A stretch of DNA of 64,000 nucleotides, taken from UBA2450 sp045226015. GTDB taxonomy: Bacteria > Bacillota_I > Bacilli_A > RFN20 > CAG-826. The stretch is from assembly GCA_045226015.1 (NCBI GenBank), contig JBGVBY010000013.1:1-64000 (forward strand). The letters are read 5' to 3'. The notes beneath the pieces are model-generated. The model was not told the origin of the DNA. It worked only from the letters and a program-made list of their open reading frames with translations, and searched no databases. Positions 17,600 to 25,798 of this stretch are shown here, piece after piece (positions within the stretch are counted from its first letter, which is position 1; every line of letters starts with the position of its first letter). The position numbers and the translations under genes are program-made.

Positions 17600-19039
17600 A
17601 TGGAAAATAATCAAATCAAAAACGATTCTATCACTCGTCAAGAAGATGACTTCGCGCAGTGGTACACAGACGTATGTAAAAAAGCTGAATTAATGGATTA
17701 CTCATCCGTTAAAGGTTTTATTATTTATCGTCCATATGGCTATGCCATTTGGGAACAAATCCAAGCTTACTTAGATAAGAGATTTAAAGAAACCGGACAT
17801 GAAAATGTTTATATGCCTATGGTCATCCCAGAAAGCTTATTTAAGAAAGAGAAAGAACACGTTGAAGGATTTGCCCCAGAATGTTTAGTGGCCACTAATG
17901 GAGGTAGTGAAGTAATTGACGATCCTCTCATTATTAGACCTACAAGTGAAGTTCTTTTCTGCGAACATTATTCTAAGATTATTAAATCATATCGTGATTT
18001 ACCAAAACTATATAACCAATGGTGTTCTGTTGTCCGTTGGGAGAAAACCACCCGTCCATTCCTTAGAGGAGCGGAATTCTTATGGCAAGAAGGACACACT
18101 ATGCACGAAAATGAAGAAGCAGCGAGAACCGAAGCTCTTAAGATGCTTGAAATCTATGATGATTTAGGTAGAGACATATTAGCTATTCCTTTTTCAAAAG
18201 GAAGAAAAACTGATAAAGAAAAATTCTCTGGCGCTTTAGAGACTTATTCAATTGAAGCCCTTATGCCTGATGGAAAAGCTCTTCAATGTGGTACAACTCA
18301 TTACTTCGGTAATGGCTTTGCTAAAGCTTTTGGAATTCAATTCCAATCTAAAGAAGGCAAACTTGAAAACCCATATCAAACTTCTTGGGGTGTATCTACT
18401 AGATTAATCGGCGCTACTATTATGGCGCACGGAGATGATAACGGATTAGTGTTACCTCCTTATGTCGCTCCTATTCAAATCGTGGTTATTCCAGTAGCTG
18501 CTAATAAGCCAGGAGTCATTCCTGCTGCTAGAGAAGTTGCTCAAACCCTTAAAGACGCTGGATTTAGAGTTAAAGTCGATGATAGTGATAAGAGTGCGGG
18601 TTGGAAGTTCTCTGAATATGAAATGAAAGGCATTCCTCTAAGAGTAGAGATTGGTCCTCGTGATATCGAAAAGAGACAAGTAGTGTTCGCTAAACGAAAT
18701 GATGGCACTAAAGTGTTTGTTTCTATGGATGACATGGTTAACGAAGCTAAGAACTTACTTAAAGTAATCCACCAAGAAATGTATGAAAAAGCATCCCGTT
18801 ACTTAGCCGAACACGTCACTGATGTTAAAAAGATGGAAGAACTTGAACCAGCGTTAGCTAAAGGCGGTTATTCCAAGATTATGTGGTGCGGCAACCGTGA
18901 ATGTGAAGACAAGATTAAAGATCTCACAAACGCGACTGCACGTTGCTTACCATTTAACCAAATTGGTAATGGTAGTGATACTTGCCCAGTGTGTGGCAAA
19001 AAAGCGAGCAAGGTTGTGTTGTTCGCTAAAGCTTATTAA
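17600..19039 (+). CDS. proS: Prolyl-tRNA synthetase, archaeal/eukaryotic type
   Basis: A 479-aa class II synthetase charging tRNA-Pro. The motif-2 region is VVRWEKTTRPFLRGAEFLWQEGHT near residue 142 and motif 3 is GATIMAHGDDNGLVLPP near residue 272. It has no editing insert between motifs 2 and 3. A C-terminal zinc-binding segment (WCGNRECEDK and SDTCPVCGKKA, four Cys) marks the ProRS3/archaeal-type enzyme, found in some Bacillota, Mollicutes and Bacteroidota. A weak Shine-Dalgarno (AGGAG) lies 10 nt upstream. A strong terminator follows. Confidence 0.96.
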   Translation: MENNQIKNDSITRQEDDFAQWYTDVCKKAELMDYSSVKGFIIYRPYGYAIWEQIQAYLDKRFKETGHENVYMPMVIPESLFKKEKEHVEGFAPECLVATNGGSEVIDDPLIIRPTSEVLFCEHYSKIIKSYRDLPKLYNQWCSVVRWEKTTRPFLRGAEFLWQEGHTMHENEEAARTEALKMLEIYDDLGRDILAIPFSKGRKTDKEKFSGALETYSIEALMPDGKALQCGTTHYFGNGFAKAFGIQFQSKEGKLENPYQTSWGVSTRLIGATIMAHGDDNGLVLPPYVAPIQIVVIPVAANKPGVIPAAREVAQTLKDAGFRVKVDDSDKSAGWKFSEYEMKGIPLRVEIGPRDIEKRQVVFAKRNDGTKVFVSMDDMVNEAKNLLKVIHQEMYEKASRYLAEHVTDVKKMEELEPALAKGGYSKIMWCGNRECEDKIKDLTNATARCLPFNQIGNGSDTCPVCGKKASKVVLFAKAY

Positions 19040-19056
19040 GTTATTAATAAAAAAAG

Positions 19057-19086
19057 AACATTTCCAATTATTCGGAAATGTTTTTT
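19057..19086. terminator. Terminator after proS, shared with the convergent gene
   Basis: AACATTTCC (19057-19065) pairs with GGAAATGTT (19074-19082), followed by six T. The stop codon of the opposing membrane-protein gene lies in the loop. Confidence 0.85.
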
Positions 19087-19721
19087 GTTAGATTGATTTT
19101 CTTATATCCTAAGTAAAGTAATAAGGATATCAAGAAGGTGATGATTGCCATTACTAGGAACGAGACAAGTCCGAGTCCTAATCCTTTAGCGGCGAATTGA
19201 TACCAGTCATAATTAATATCGCCATATCCTCCGTGATAGATGACATTACTCATGTAGAAGATGCCATAAGCAATCATAGGAACAACTGCGTAGAAGTTAG
19301 TGATGAAGTTAAGACTTTCATTTCTTTCTTCAAGGAGAAGTAATTGCGCTATAGCGAGTACAGGAACAATTAAATGCATGAATAAGTTTGCGTTTTGATA
19401 CATCAAACCATAGCCGTATATTGGACCTAAAAATAAGATAACAGTTAAGAAAGTTAAGGCTACGGAAACAGTGGAGGCAAACTTCAAAACATTTAAAAGA
19501 ATCGACTTCCTACCTATAAATAGATAAATAGCAGACATTAAAGCGGTTAAACCCGCAAAGATATTTGATAAGACGGTGAAATATTTTAATGCTGACCAGC
19601 TACTCTCTTGTAAGGCTCCGCTTTCTCTAACATAAATCATGACGATAAGAGCAACTACCATTAGTAAAAAGATGAGTAAGTTAGCGGCGATATTTATGAT
19701 TTTATAAGTTTTTTTATTCAT
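19068..19721 (-). CDS. Pr6Pr-like six-span membrane protein
   Basis: About 217 aa with six hydrophobic spans. The segments YFTVLSNIFAGLTALMSAIY and LFMHLIVPVLAI resemble the Pr6Pr/FAR-17a (AIG1-like) membrane family, of unknown bacterial function. The ATG at 19721 has AAGGA 7 nt upstream and overlaps the end of the YolD-like gene by 8 nt. It is therefore the third gene of the translesion polymerase operon, which is an unexpected partner. Confidence 0.6.
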   Translation of the reverse strand: MNKKTYKIINIAANLLIFLLMVVALIVMIYVRESGALQESSWSALKYFTVLSNIFAGLTALMSAIYLFIGRKSILLNVLKFASTVSVALTFLTVILFLGPIYGYGLMYQNANLFMHLIVPVLAIAQLLLLEERNESLNFITNFYAVVPMIAYGIFYMSNVIYHGGYGDINYDWYQFAAKGLGLGLVSFLVMAIITFLISLLLYLGYKKINLTKNISE

Positions 19722-20127
19722 AACTACATCCTTCAACTGTTATGTCAATTATATCAGTAATTTTAATAATCCTTTTATTAATTGTCATTGTTTTACTATT
19801 AATATCAAACTTGGTAACGTTTCCATAGAGTGATATATACTCTCCTCCATCTTTTATTTTATCTTTTTTAAAATAGGTAATCGTAGCGTTTGGATGTTCA
19901 TTTAAATGAACAAGAAGATAAGAAAGAACCTTACTAATCTCTTCGGTTTTATCACTTCCGAGTTCAACTCTTTGGTCTAATTTTATTTGCTTGTTTTTGA
20001 TTGTTTCTTCGTATCCGACAAGGGCCGCAAAAGGAGCGAACTGAGCGCTTCTATCGTATATAGGCATCCTTTCATGATTCTTACTAGTTGGATGGTTAAG
20101 GTAAATTATATCGTCATATTTTCCCAT
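19714..20127 (-). CDS. YolD-like protein
   Basis: A 137-aa protein with the motif MPIYDRSAQFAPFAALVGYEE near residue 21, typical of small YolD-type proteins encoded directly downstream of Y-family polymerases in Bacillota. Its start codon overlaps the polymerase stop (TAATG). It probably helps or regulates the polymerase; the molecular role is not established. Confidence 0.75.
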   Translation of the reverse strand: MGKYDDIIYLNHPTSKNHERMPIYDRSAQFAPFAALVGYEETIKNKQIKLDQRVELGSDKTEEISKVLSYLLVHLNEHPNATITYFKKDKIKDGGEYISLYGNVTKFDINSKTMTINKRIIKITDIIDITVEGCSYE

Positions 20128-21608
20128 TATGCCTTATGACCTCCAATCTGTTCGTTTCTTTCTCTAGTAGTGCCACTTTCTTCATAGTCCATACCTTTTA
20201 ATATGGAGTTCTTTCCATACTTAGTTTTGATATTAAGAATGGTCTTTTGAAGATCTTTTTCTTTTTTACGATCGGCTTTATTATCTTTTCTTTCTTCGGG
20301 TTCACTAAATAAATTTAGTTGTTCATATTTAGGAGCGTATTTATCTAAGTCACTTTCTTTAATTGCGTGAGATGCGACGATAAAAATCCTTCTTACATGG
20401 TATTTCTTGTTTACGATTTGTTTATATAATTTAGCGGCAGCGTTAACGATTTCTCTAGTGCTACTAGTAAAAGTGGTGAGATTAATGGAACCGTGTGCTC
20501 CACTAGGAACTTCTCTTCCATACCAATCTTTAGATATATCGTTTTCTTTCATTGCCACTACAACATCAGCGATATCATAGCCAAAAGCTACGACGATTTG
20601 ATCGGTCAGCATATCTTTTCTTGTGAGATCCATAGATAGAGAATCCGCCATTTCTTTAACGATTAATAAAGCTTCTTCAGCGGTGTACCCTCTAGATAAA
20701 ACTTGTCCAACAGATAAAGAATTGTTCTTTGGTTTATATCTTTTAATGTCATCAATAGTGACTGGTTCATAACCCCAAGCATGGTCAATTAATAATTCAG
20801 CGTTGATTCCAAATTCTTGATATAAAACATCTTCATCAATCAAAGATTGACGAGCGATATCTCCCATGGTTAATAGTCCATGTTTAAATAGTCTAGTAGT
20901 GTATCCTCTTCCAATTTTCCAAAAGTCAGTAAGAGGCGTGTGATCCCATAAGAGTTTTCTATATGAGATTTCGTCTAATATACCAATACGTACACCTTCT
21001 TTATTTTCTTTTGCATGTTTAGCGATGATATCCATAGCAACTTTAGCAAGATATAAGTTATCTCCTATACCTGCTGTAGCGGTTATTCCGGTTGTATGAT
21101 AAACATCAAGAATCATCATTGTGGCGATTCCTTCAGCGTCTTTCTTATATGTTTTTAAGTATTTAGTGACATCTGCGAACATCTCATCGATGGAGTAGAC
21201 GTGGATATCTTTATGGTCTATATATTTCAGATATATTTGGTATATCTCCGCACTTTTATTGATGTAGTGAGACATCTGAGGAGTAGCAGCGATAAAGTCT
21301 AACTCTAATGATGGATTCTTCTTTAACTCGTTATCATCAAATGATTTACCAGTGAAGACGTGATTAGGGGCTTTTTTTAGTCTTTCTCTATTAATTTTCT
21401 TAACCGCTTGAATGACTTCAAATAGCCTAGCTCTACCTGGAATACCGTATTGTTTTAAAGAAGGGGATACAGCTAGACATATAGTTTTTTCGGTACGCGA
21501 AACATCAGCGACCACTAAGTTTGTAGTTAAAGGATCTAAACCTCTTTCCATACATTCAACAGAGGCGTAAAAACTCTTGAGATCAATCGCAATATATTGT
21601 CTATTCAT
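20127..21608 (-). CDS. Y-family translesion DNA polymerase (UvrX/DinB type)
   Basis: A 493-aa error-prone polymerase. The N-terminal catalytic motif is AIDLKSFYASVECMERGLDP with the first metal Asp. The second acidic motif is VYSIDEMFADVT near residue 139. A helix-hairpin-helix thumb lies near residues 232-262 and the little-finger domain follows, with a charged tail carrying NLFSEPEE, close to a clamp-binding motif (QLNLF). An imperfect Shine-Dalgarno (GAGAGGG) precedes the ATG. A 17-bp palindrome (21618-21634) sits just upstream and could be its operator. Confidence 0.9.
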   Translation of the reverse strand: MNRQYIAIDLKSFYASVECMERGLDPLTTNLVVADVSRTEKTICLAVSPSLKQYGIPGRARLFEVIQAVKKINRERLKKAPNHVFTGKSFDDNELKKNPSLELDFIAATPQMSHYINKSAEIYQIYLKYIDHKDIHVYSIDEMFADVTKYLKTYKKDAEGIATMMILDVYHTTGITATAGIGDNLYLAKVAMDIIAKHAKENKEGVRIGILDEISYRKLLWDHTPLTDFWKIGRGYTTRLFKHGLLTMGDIARQSLIDEDVLYQEFGINAELLIDHAWGYEPVTIDDIKRYKPKNNSLSVGQVLSRGYTAEEALLIVKEMADSLSMDLTRKDMLTDQIVVAFGYDIADVVVAMKENDISKDWYGREVPSGAHGSINLTTFTSSTREIVNAAAKLYKQIVNKKYHVRRIFIVASHAIKESDLDKYAPKYEQLNLFSEPEERKDNKADRKKEKDLQKTILNIKTKYGKNSILKGMDYEESGTTRERNEQIGGHKA

Positions 21609-21617
21609 AGTCCCTCT

Positions 21618-21634
21618 CTAATATTGAATATTAG
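21618..21634. promoter_or_regulatory. Palindrome upstream of the Y-family polymerase gene
   Basis: CTAATATTGAATATTAG is a perfect 8+1+8 inverted repeat, 9 bp upstream of the polymerase start codon. It resembles a repressor operator, perhaps for damage control. It does not match the Bacillus LexA box (GAAC-N4-GTTC). Confidence 0.4.
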
Positions 21635-21661
21635 ATTAGGATATTTATAAAGATAAATATG

Positions 21662-21684
21662 AAAAAAACTCCATTTCTGGAGTT
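21662..21684 (-). terminator. Terminator after the epimerase-family gene
   Basis: Minus strand AACTCCA-GAAA-TGGAGTT followed by a run of T. It lies 8 nt beyond the stop codon at 21692. Confidence 0.8.
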
Positions 21685-21691
21685 CTTATCT

Positions 21692-22699
21692 TTATTTAAA
21701 TGTTCCGTCTGGATAGCAGCGGTGCATTGTGGCTTCAATTGATTCTTTAAGCCCACCTCTACTGATGTGGAGTTCTTCACAAACCTTATCAAGAACTTCT
21801 GGTTCAACACAGAATTTATCTCCGCTCATGATTTCTTTCATGACAAGTTTAAAGTTAAGTCCTGGTTCTAAGCCTTTTTTAAGTTCCTTTTTTGCTACCA
21901 TGTTACCACCCATCGCACATAAAGCTCTACCTGGATGAATAACCTTTCTTGGTTTCTTTAATACTGCTCCTGTAAAGGTATTAAGCATGAAGTCAAATGG
22001 TTTGTTTTCATCACCAACTGGATATCTCTCTCCATCTTTTCCGTATTCAATCGCTCCGATAGCACTTTCAGCGATGTGATCAACAGATGTCATAGTGGTG
22101 CTTCCCTTAGGGAAGAAGATGAACTTATGTCCATTTGCGTATCTATCTAGGAAGACATCTTTCCAAATTGGCATCCTCTCTGGCATGGTACCAAAGATGT
22201 ATGGGAATTCAAGAATAACAACTTCCATCTTATTCTTTTGTTCTAATAACAATTTTGCTTGTTCAACACGGCATCTGATGTATGGGTGTTTCTTAGCGAG
22301 TTCCATTTCTGGATATTTTCTTGCAAAATAGGCGAAGTAGGAATTGAAACAAACACTCTTTTTGATACCTGCTCTTTCAGCGGCTCTAAAGCATTTCGCA
22401 CATTCAACAACTAAACGTCTATGGAAATATTCATACGCTGGAGCGACAGGTGTTTCTCTATCATCTGGTCCAACGGAATAAACCATGTAGTCATAACCTT
22501 TCATCATTTCCACTAAGTCATCTTCGGAAATTTCAAAGAGGTCTGTATGTTTGACATCAACTTCTTTTGGATACCATCCTTCAAGGTTGACATCATCTAA
22601 AGAGATAGAACCAACTTGGTAACCCTTTTTAAGCGCTAAAAGAGTTGTGTAATAACCTAAAAATCCGGTTCCACCTAGAATTAAAATCTTCTTTCCCAT
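21692..22699 (-). CDS. NAD-dependent epimerase/dehydratase family protein
   Basis: A 335-aa extended short-chain dehydrogenase fold. The nucleotide-binding GGTGFLG is at residue 9. The usual YxxxK active site is not clear; SYFAYFARKYPE near residue 120 is the nearest candidate. A substrate-side segment, VVILEFPYIFGTMPERMP, follows. Natural substrate unknown, perhaps a nucleotide sugar. An AAGGAG Shine-Dalgarno lies 7 nt before the ATG. It is monocistronic. Confidence 0.75.
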   Translation of the reverse strand: MGKKILILGGTGFLGYYTTLLALKKGYQVGSISLDDVNLEGWYPKEVDVKHTDLFEISEDDLVEMMKGYDYMVYSVGPDDRETPVAPAYEYFHRRLVVECAKCFRAAERAGIKKSVCFNSYFAYFARKYPEMELAKKHPYIRCRVEQAKLLLEQKNKMEVVILEFPYIFGTMPERMPIWKDVFLDRYANGHKFIFFPKGSTTMTSVDHIAESAIGAIEYGKDGERYPVGDENKPFDFMLNTFTGAVLKKPRKVIHPGRALCAMGGNMVAKKELKKGLEPGLNFKLVMKEIMSGDKFCVEPEVLDKVCEELHISRGGLKESIEATMHRCYPDGTFK

Positions 22700-22811
22700 T
22701 ATTTTTCTCCTTAAAAATAAGTATGTAATTATTATATATAATTTGATTTAAAATCAAAGAAAATTAGGAGAATAAATTCAAATTTATGCACATCTATTCA
22801 ATATAATTTGA

Positions 22812-23189
22812 CTATTTCACAAAATCATACCCGCTTGTAAAACAATCTTTGTCTTCATCGAAAATATAGAGTTCAGGGTATTTTTCTAATATGCTTTTTA
22901 CAACATTTTTTGCTACGTCGTTATTGCGATAATATAGAGTGTTTATATATGAGTTTTTATCTAAAAACTGTTTTACATCATCTTCTTCAAACGTTGAAAG
23001 CAATGGGTCGTCTTTAAATAATTGTGAATCGGAAAAAATGATATAGAATTCCCTTGGATATTTTCCTATAAATAATTCTATTTCATCGTTTCTTGTGATT
23101 TTCTTAGAAAAAGGAAAATTGTCGATGATTAATTTGGAAATTACTTCGTTTGTAATTTTATTATTGGTGATTAACATCAGCGTTTTCAT
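22812..23189 (-). CDS. Unknown protein paired with the PD-(D/E)XK-like gene (125 aa)
   Basis: An acidic 125-aa protein of alternating alpha and beta segments with no recognised family. Its ATG overlaps the stop of the upstream nuclease-like gene by 4 nt (ATGA), so the two are translated together. That arrangement, with a small acidic partner directly after a nuclease-like gene, fits an immunity or antitoxin protein. This is an inference from layout. Confidence 0.45.
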   Translation of the reverse strand: MKTLMLITNNKITNEVISKLIIDNFPFSKKITRNDEIELFIGKYPREFYIIFSDSQLFKDDPLLSTFEEDDVKQFLDKNSYINTLYYRNNDVAKNVVKSILEKYPELYIFDEDKDCFTSGYDFVK

Positions 23190-23695
23190 TTTTTTAATTC
23201 CTCCTCTATTTCACATAACTTTGTTGCTATTTTGACGCCATGTGATTCATATTCTTTTAGAGCCCTAATGTTTATGTTTGGTGCATATAGAATATATTTA
23301 ATTTTTCTTTTATCAGCATATTGCTTTTGAACTAGCGCCTGTGTCAAACAATGAGGGTTTTGTGATGATTTAATTTCTATAATTCCTGTTTTAGTTATTA
23401 TGTCTAATTCTTGATGTTTTTTTGTTTCTGGATTATAGATCATCTCATTAATAAACATTACTGAATTTGGCAATTGTCTTTGTATAAATTTGTATACGTC
23501 ATTTAATAATGGGTCGTTTGATTTTTTGGCTTTTTCGTCAAGAAACTCTTTAAGTCTCGCTTTTTTAAGTTTTCTCTTTTCTGATTTTGAAAGACTCGGA
23601 TTATTTAATAATAACCAATCGAATTCGTTGATGTATTGACCGGTTGAAGAACTATAGTGCCTCATAGTTCCATTGGGTCCAGCTTTTAAAGGCAT
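23186..23695 (-). CDS. PD-(D/E)XK-like nuclease-fold protein
   Basis: A 169-aa basic protein. The segment QELDIITKTGIIEIKSSQ near residue 96 has the spacing D-x(9)-ExK of a restriction-endonuclease-fold active site. The N-terminal GTMRHYSSSTGQYINEFD recalls the YDPxTGxF motif that precedes toxin tips in RHS-type proteins, although no RHS repeats are present. It could be a small DNase toxin or a mobile-element nuclease. A 15-codon leader frame with its own Shine-Dalgarno (AAGGAAG) overlaps the start codon in another frame. An XRE regulator lies upstream. Confidence 0.5.
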   Translation of the reverse strand: MPLKAGPNGTMRHYSSSTGQYINEFDWLLLNNPSLSKSEKRKLKKARLKEFLDEKAKKSNDPLLNDVYKFIQRQLPNSVMFINEMIYNPETKKHQELDIITKTGIIEIKSSQNPHCLTQALVQKQYADKRKIKYILYAPNINIRALKEYESHGVKIATKLCEIEEELKK

Positions 23696-23771
23696 AACAC
23701 CACTAAAGATTTTTGTACAATGATAATAAACATATATCTTCCTTTCTACACATTAAAGTGTATTTATCTAT

Positions 23772-23845
23772 GAGATATGCTATTATCAATTTGGTTGTAT
23801 GCTTAATGCATATCTCTAATCATAGTCATTGCCGTGGCTATGATT
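23772..23845. repeat. Nested inverted repeats between the XRE and nuclease-like genes
   Basis: GAGATATGC (23772-23780) pairs with GCATATCTC (23808-23816). Adjacent to it, AATCATAG (23818-23825) pairs with CTATGATT (23838-23845). The second is followed by T on the plus strand only, although the flanking genes run on the minus strand. They may be transcript structures, a terminator for an antisense RNA, or operators. Confidence 0.45.
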
Positions 23846-23846
23846 T

Positions 23847-24212
23847 TTATTTTCTGAATTGAGAAAGTCTTTCTTTTGTTAGTTTTATAAGTTCGTCCCT
23901 CTCTTTTGGATCACTTATTATATTCATGATTAGATTGATTTGGGAATCTTCTATATCTTTAATTGATATTCTTCTTGTTGATGGTGTGTTTTTAATTGAA
24001 TCATTTAAAGCATTTATTTCTTCAATAGACAAGTTATATGACTCAATTATTATGTCAATCCAATGTTTAGGAATTTCTTTTTCACCATACTCAACACGTG
24101 ATATGTAACCAATTGATACATTAAGAATTAAAGCTGCATCCTTGATGTTTTGACCATGCTTTTTTCTTAAGGTTGAATAAAACTTTCCAAAAGCTGTCTT
24201 TTCCTTCTTCAT
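23847..24212 (-). CDS. XRE-family transcriptional regulator
   Basis: A 121-aa protein. An N-terminal helix-turn-helix spans about residues 10-65 (IKDAALILNVSIGYISRVEYGEKEIP). A linker and a C-terminal helical part follow (DPKERDELIKLTKERLSQ), probably for oligomerisation. An inverted repeat overlaps its own promoter, so autorepression is likely. The -10 box lies 6 nt before the ATG, giving a leaderless message as for phage lambda cI from PRM. It may control the downstream nuclease-like pair. Confidence 0.75.
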   Translation of the reverse strand: MKKEKTAFGKFYSTLRKKHGQNIKDAALILNVSIGYISRVEYGEKEIPKHWIDIIIESYNLSIEEINALNDSIKNTPSTRRISIKDIEDSQINLIMNIISDPKERDELIKLTKERLSQFRK

Positions 24213-24218
24213 AATACC

Positions 24219-24248
24219 ATTATAAATATTTTACCGATTTTGGTAAAA
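24219..24248 (-). promoter_or_regulatory. Promoter and operator of the XRE gene
   Basis: On the minus strand TTTACC (24242-24247), 17-bp spacer, TATAAT (24219-24224), then 6 nt to the ATG. The inverted repeat TTTTACC-N6-GGTAAAA (24229-24248) covers the spacer and -35, an ideal place for autorepression. Confidence 0.6.
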
Positions 24249-24260
24249 CAATTTTGTGAA

Positions 24261-24292
24261 AATTAAAAGAAAAGACACGTTTATCGCGTGTC
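24261..24292 (-). terminator. Terminator of tRNA-Ser(GCT)
   Basis: Minus strand GACACG-(7 nt)-CGTGTC followed by TTTTCTTTTA, just beyond the tRNA 3' end. Confidence 0.75.
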
Positions 24293-24305
24293 TAATCAAT
24301 CGTTT

Positions 24306-24396
24306 TGGCGGAGTAGGAGAGACTTGAACTCTCGCACCAGTTACCCGATCTACTTCCTTAGCAGGGAAGCCCCTTCACCAACTTGGGTACTACTCC
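24306..24396 (-). tRNA. tRNA-Ser, anticodon GCT
   Basis: Class II tRNA on the minus strand: acceptor GGAGTAG/CTACTCC, encoded CCA (24306-24308), anticodon stem CTTCC/GGAAG around CTGCTAA giving GCT, and a long variable arm. Confidence 0.95.
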
Positions 24397-24526
24397 AATT
24401 TTGTGAACGTTAGTTAATATATCATAACTCAAATATAATTACATTATTTTATTAATTAAAATTTATTTTTCTTCATTCTATTGGCTATGCCAATTATAAT
24501 CATTAGTAAGAAGCTTAGGAAAAACT

Positions 24527-25798
24527 ATGAAAATCTTATTTAAAAACGCTCGAATATTGACGATGGTAAATGAGAAAATTATTGAAGGTCATTTAGTGGT
24601 CTCTGATAATAAAATCTCATATATTGGTTCTTCTCTTCCAGGAGGCATTTTTGATCAAGTAATCGACTGTGAAGGTAACTTATTAATGCCTGGATTTAAA
24701 AACGCTCACACGCATAGTGCGATGACATTTTTACGTAGTAAGGCTGATGATTCATCTTTACATGATTGGTTATTTAATGAGATTTTCCCTAGAGAAGCTA
24801 ATTTACACGAAGGATGCGTTAAAGAATTAGCAAAAGTCGCTATCTTAGAATATCTCAGTAGTGGTATTACTGCTGTTTTAGATCAATACTTCTTCCCACA
24901 AGAATTTATCGATACTTGTAATGAGTTTGGTTTTAGAAGTGTTTCTTTAGGAATGTATGACAAAGACGCTAGACCAGTAAGCGATGTTCTTGATTTAGTG
25001 AATAAGAACAATTATGAAGGATCTCTAGCTACAGTTGTTATTGGTATGCATTCTGAATATACAGGAACAGATGATATGTTTAGTAACACTGAAGTGCTAT
25101 TGAGTAAAACTGGACTCCCATTCTACACTCATTTAAGTGAGACAAATAGCGAAGTTCAAGACTGCAAAACTAGAAGAAAAATGACTCCGATGGAATATTT
25201 TGATTCTCTTCATTTCTTTGATAAAGGTGGAGCGATATTCCATGGTGTATATCTATCCGATAATGATATTAATATCATTAAGAAACATGATATCACTGTT
25301 GTTTCTAATCCAAGTAGCAATATGAAACTTGCTAGTGGAATCGCGGAAATCAAAAAGTTATTGGATAACGGAGTAAGAGTGGCCTTAGGTACAGATGGTC
25401 CAGCTAGTAATAACGCACTTGATATGTTTAGAGAAATGTATCTTGTGACTGGTTTACAAAAGATTAAGAACATGGACCCTGTATCTATCCCAGCTTATGA
25501 AGTTATTAAGATGGCTACAGTAAACGGAGCCTATGCGATGGGATTAAAAGACGCAGATACCCTTGAAGTTGGTAAACTCGCAGACTTAATCATGATTGAT
25601 TTATCTCGTCCAAGCATGCAACCAATCAATAACATCATTAATAACCTTGTCTATAGTGGTGGAAAAGATTGTGTTAAACTCACAATGGTTAATGGAAAGA
25701 TTTTATATCGTGATGGCAAATTCTTTGTTGGAGAAGACATCAAAGATATATATAAAAAAGTTCAACTCTTAACTGAAGAATTGAACGTTATTAAATAA
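24527..25798 (+). CDS. Amidohydrolase (MtaD/SsnA-type deaminase family)
   Basis: A 423-aa metal-dependent amidohydrolase with a TIM barrel. Metal ligands are HTHSAMTFLR near residue 65 (HxH), HLSETNSE near residue 204, HGVYLSDND near residue 237 and the catalytic TDGPASNNALDMF near residue 288. The N- and C-terminal strands form the small beta-sandwich. Closest in pattern to S-adenosylhomocysteine/5'-methylthioadenosine deaminases. The exact substrate is uncertain. TATAAT at 24495-24500 is the probable -10, with AGGA 7 nt before the ATG. It converges with the next gene, overlapping by 8 nt. Confidence 0.85.
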   Translation: MKILFKNARILTMVNEKIIEGHLVVSDNKISYIGSSLPGGIFDQVIDCEGNLLMPGFKNAHTHSAMTFLRSKADDSSLHDWLFNEIFPREANLHEGCVKELAKVAILEYLSSGITAVLDQYFFPQEFIDTCNEFGFRSVSLGMYDKDARPVSDVLDLVNKNNYEGSLATVVIGMHSEYTGTDDMFSNTEVLLSKTGLPFYTHLSETNSEVQDCKTRRKMTPMEYFDSLHFFDKGGAIFHGVYLSDNDINIIKKHDITVVSNPSSNMKLASGIAEIKKLLDNGVRVALGTDGPASNNALDMFREMYLVTGLQKIKNMDPVSIPAYEVIKMATVNGAYAMGLKDADTLEVGKLADLIMIDLSRPSMQPINNIINNLVYSGGKDCVKLTMVNGKILYRDGKFFVGEDIKDIYKKVQLLTEELNVIK

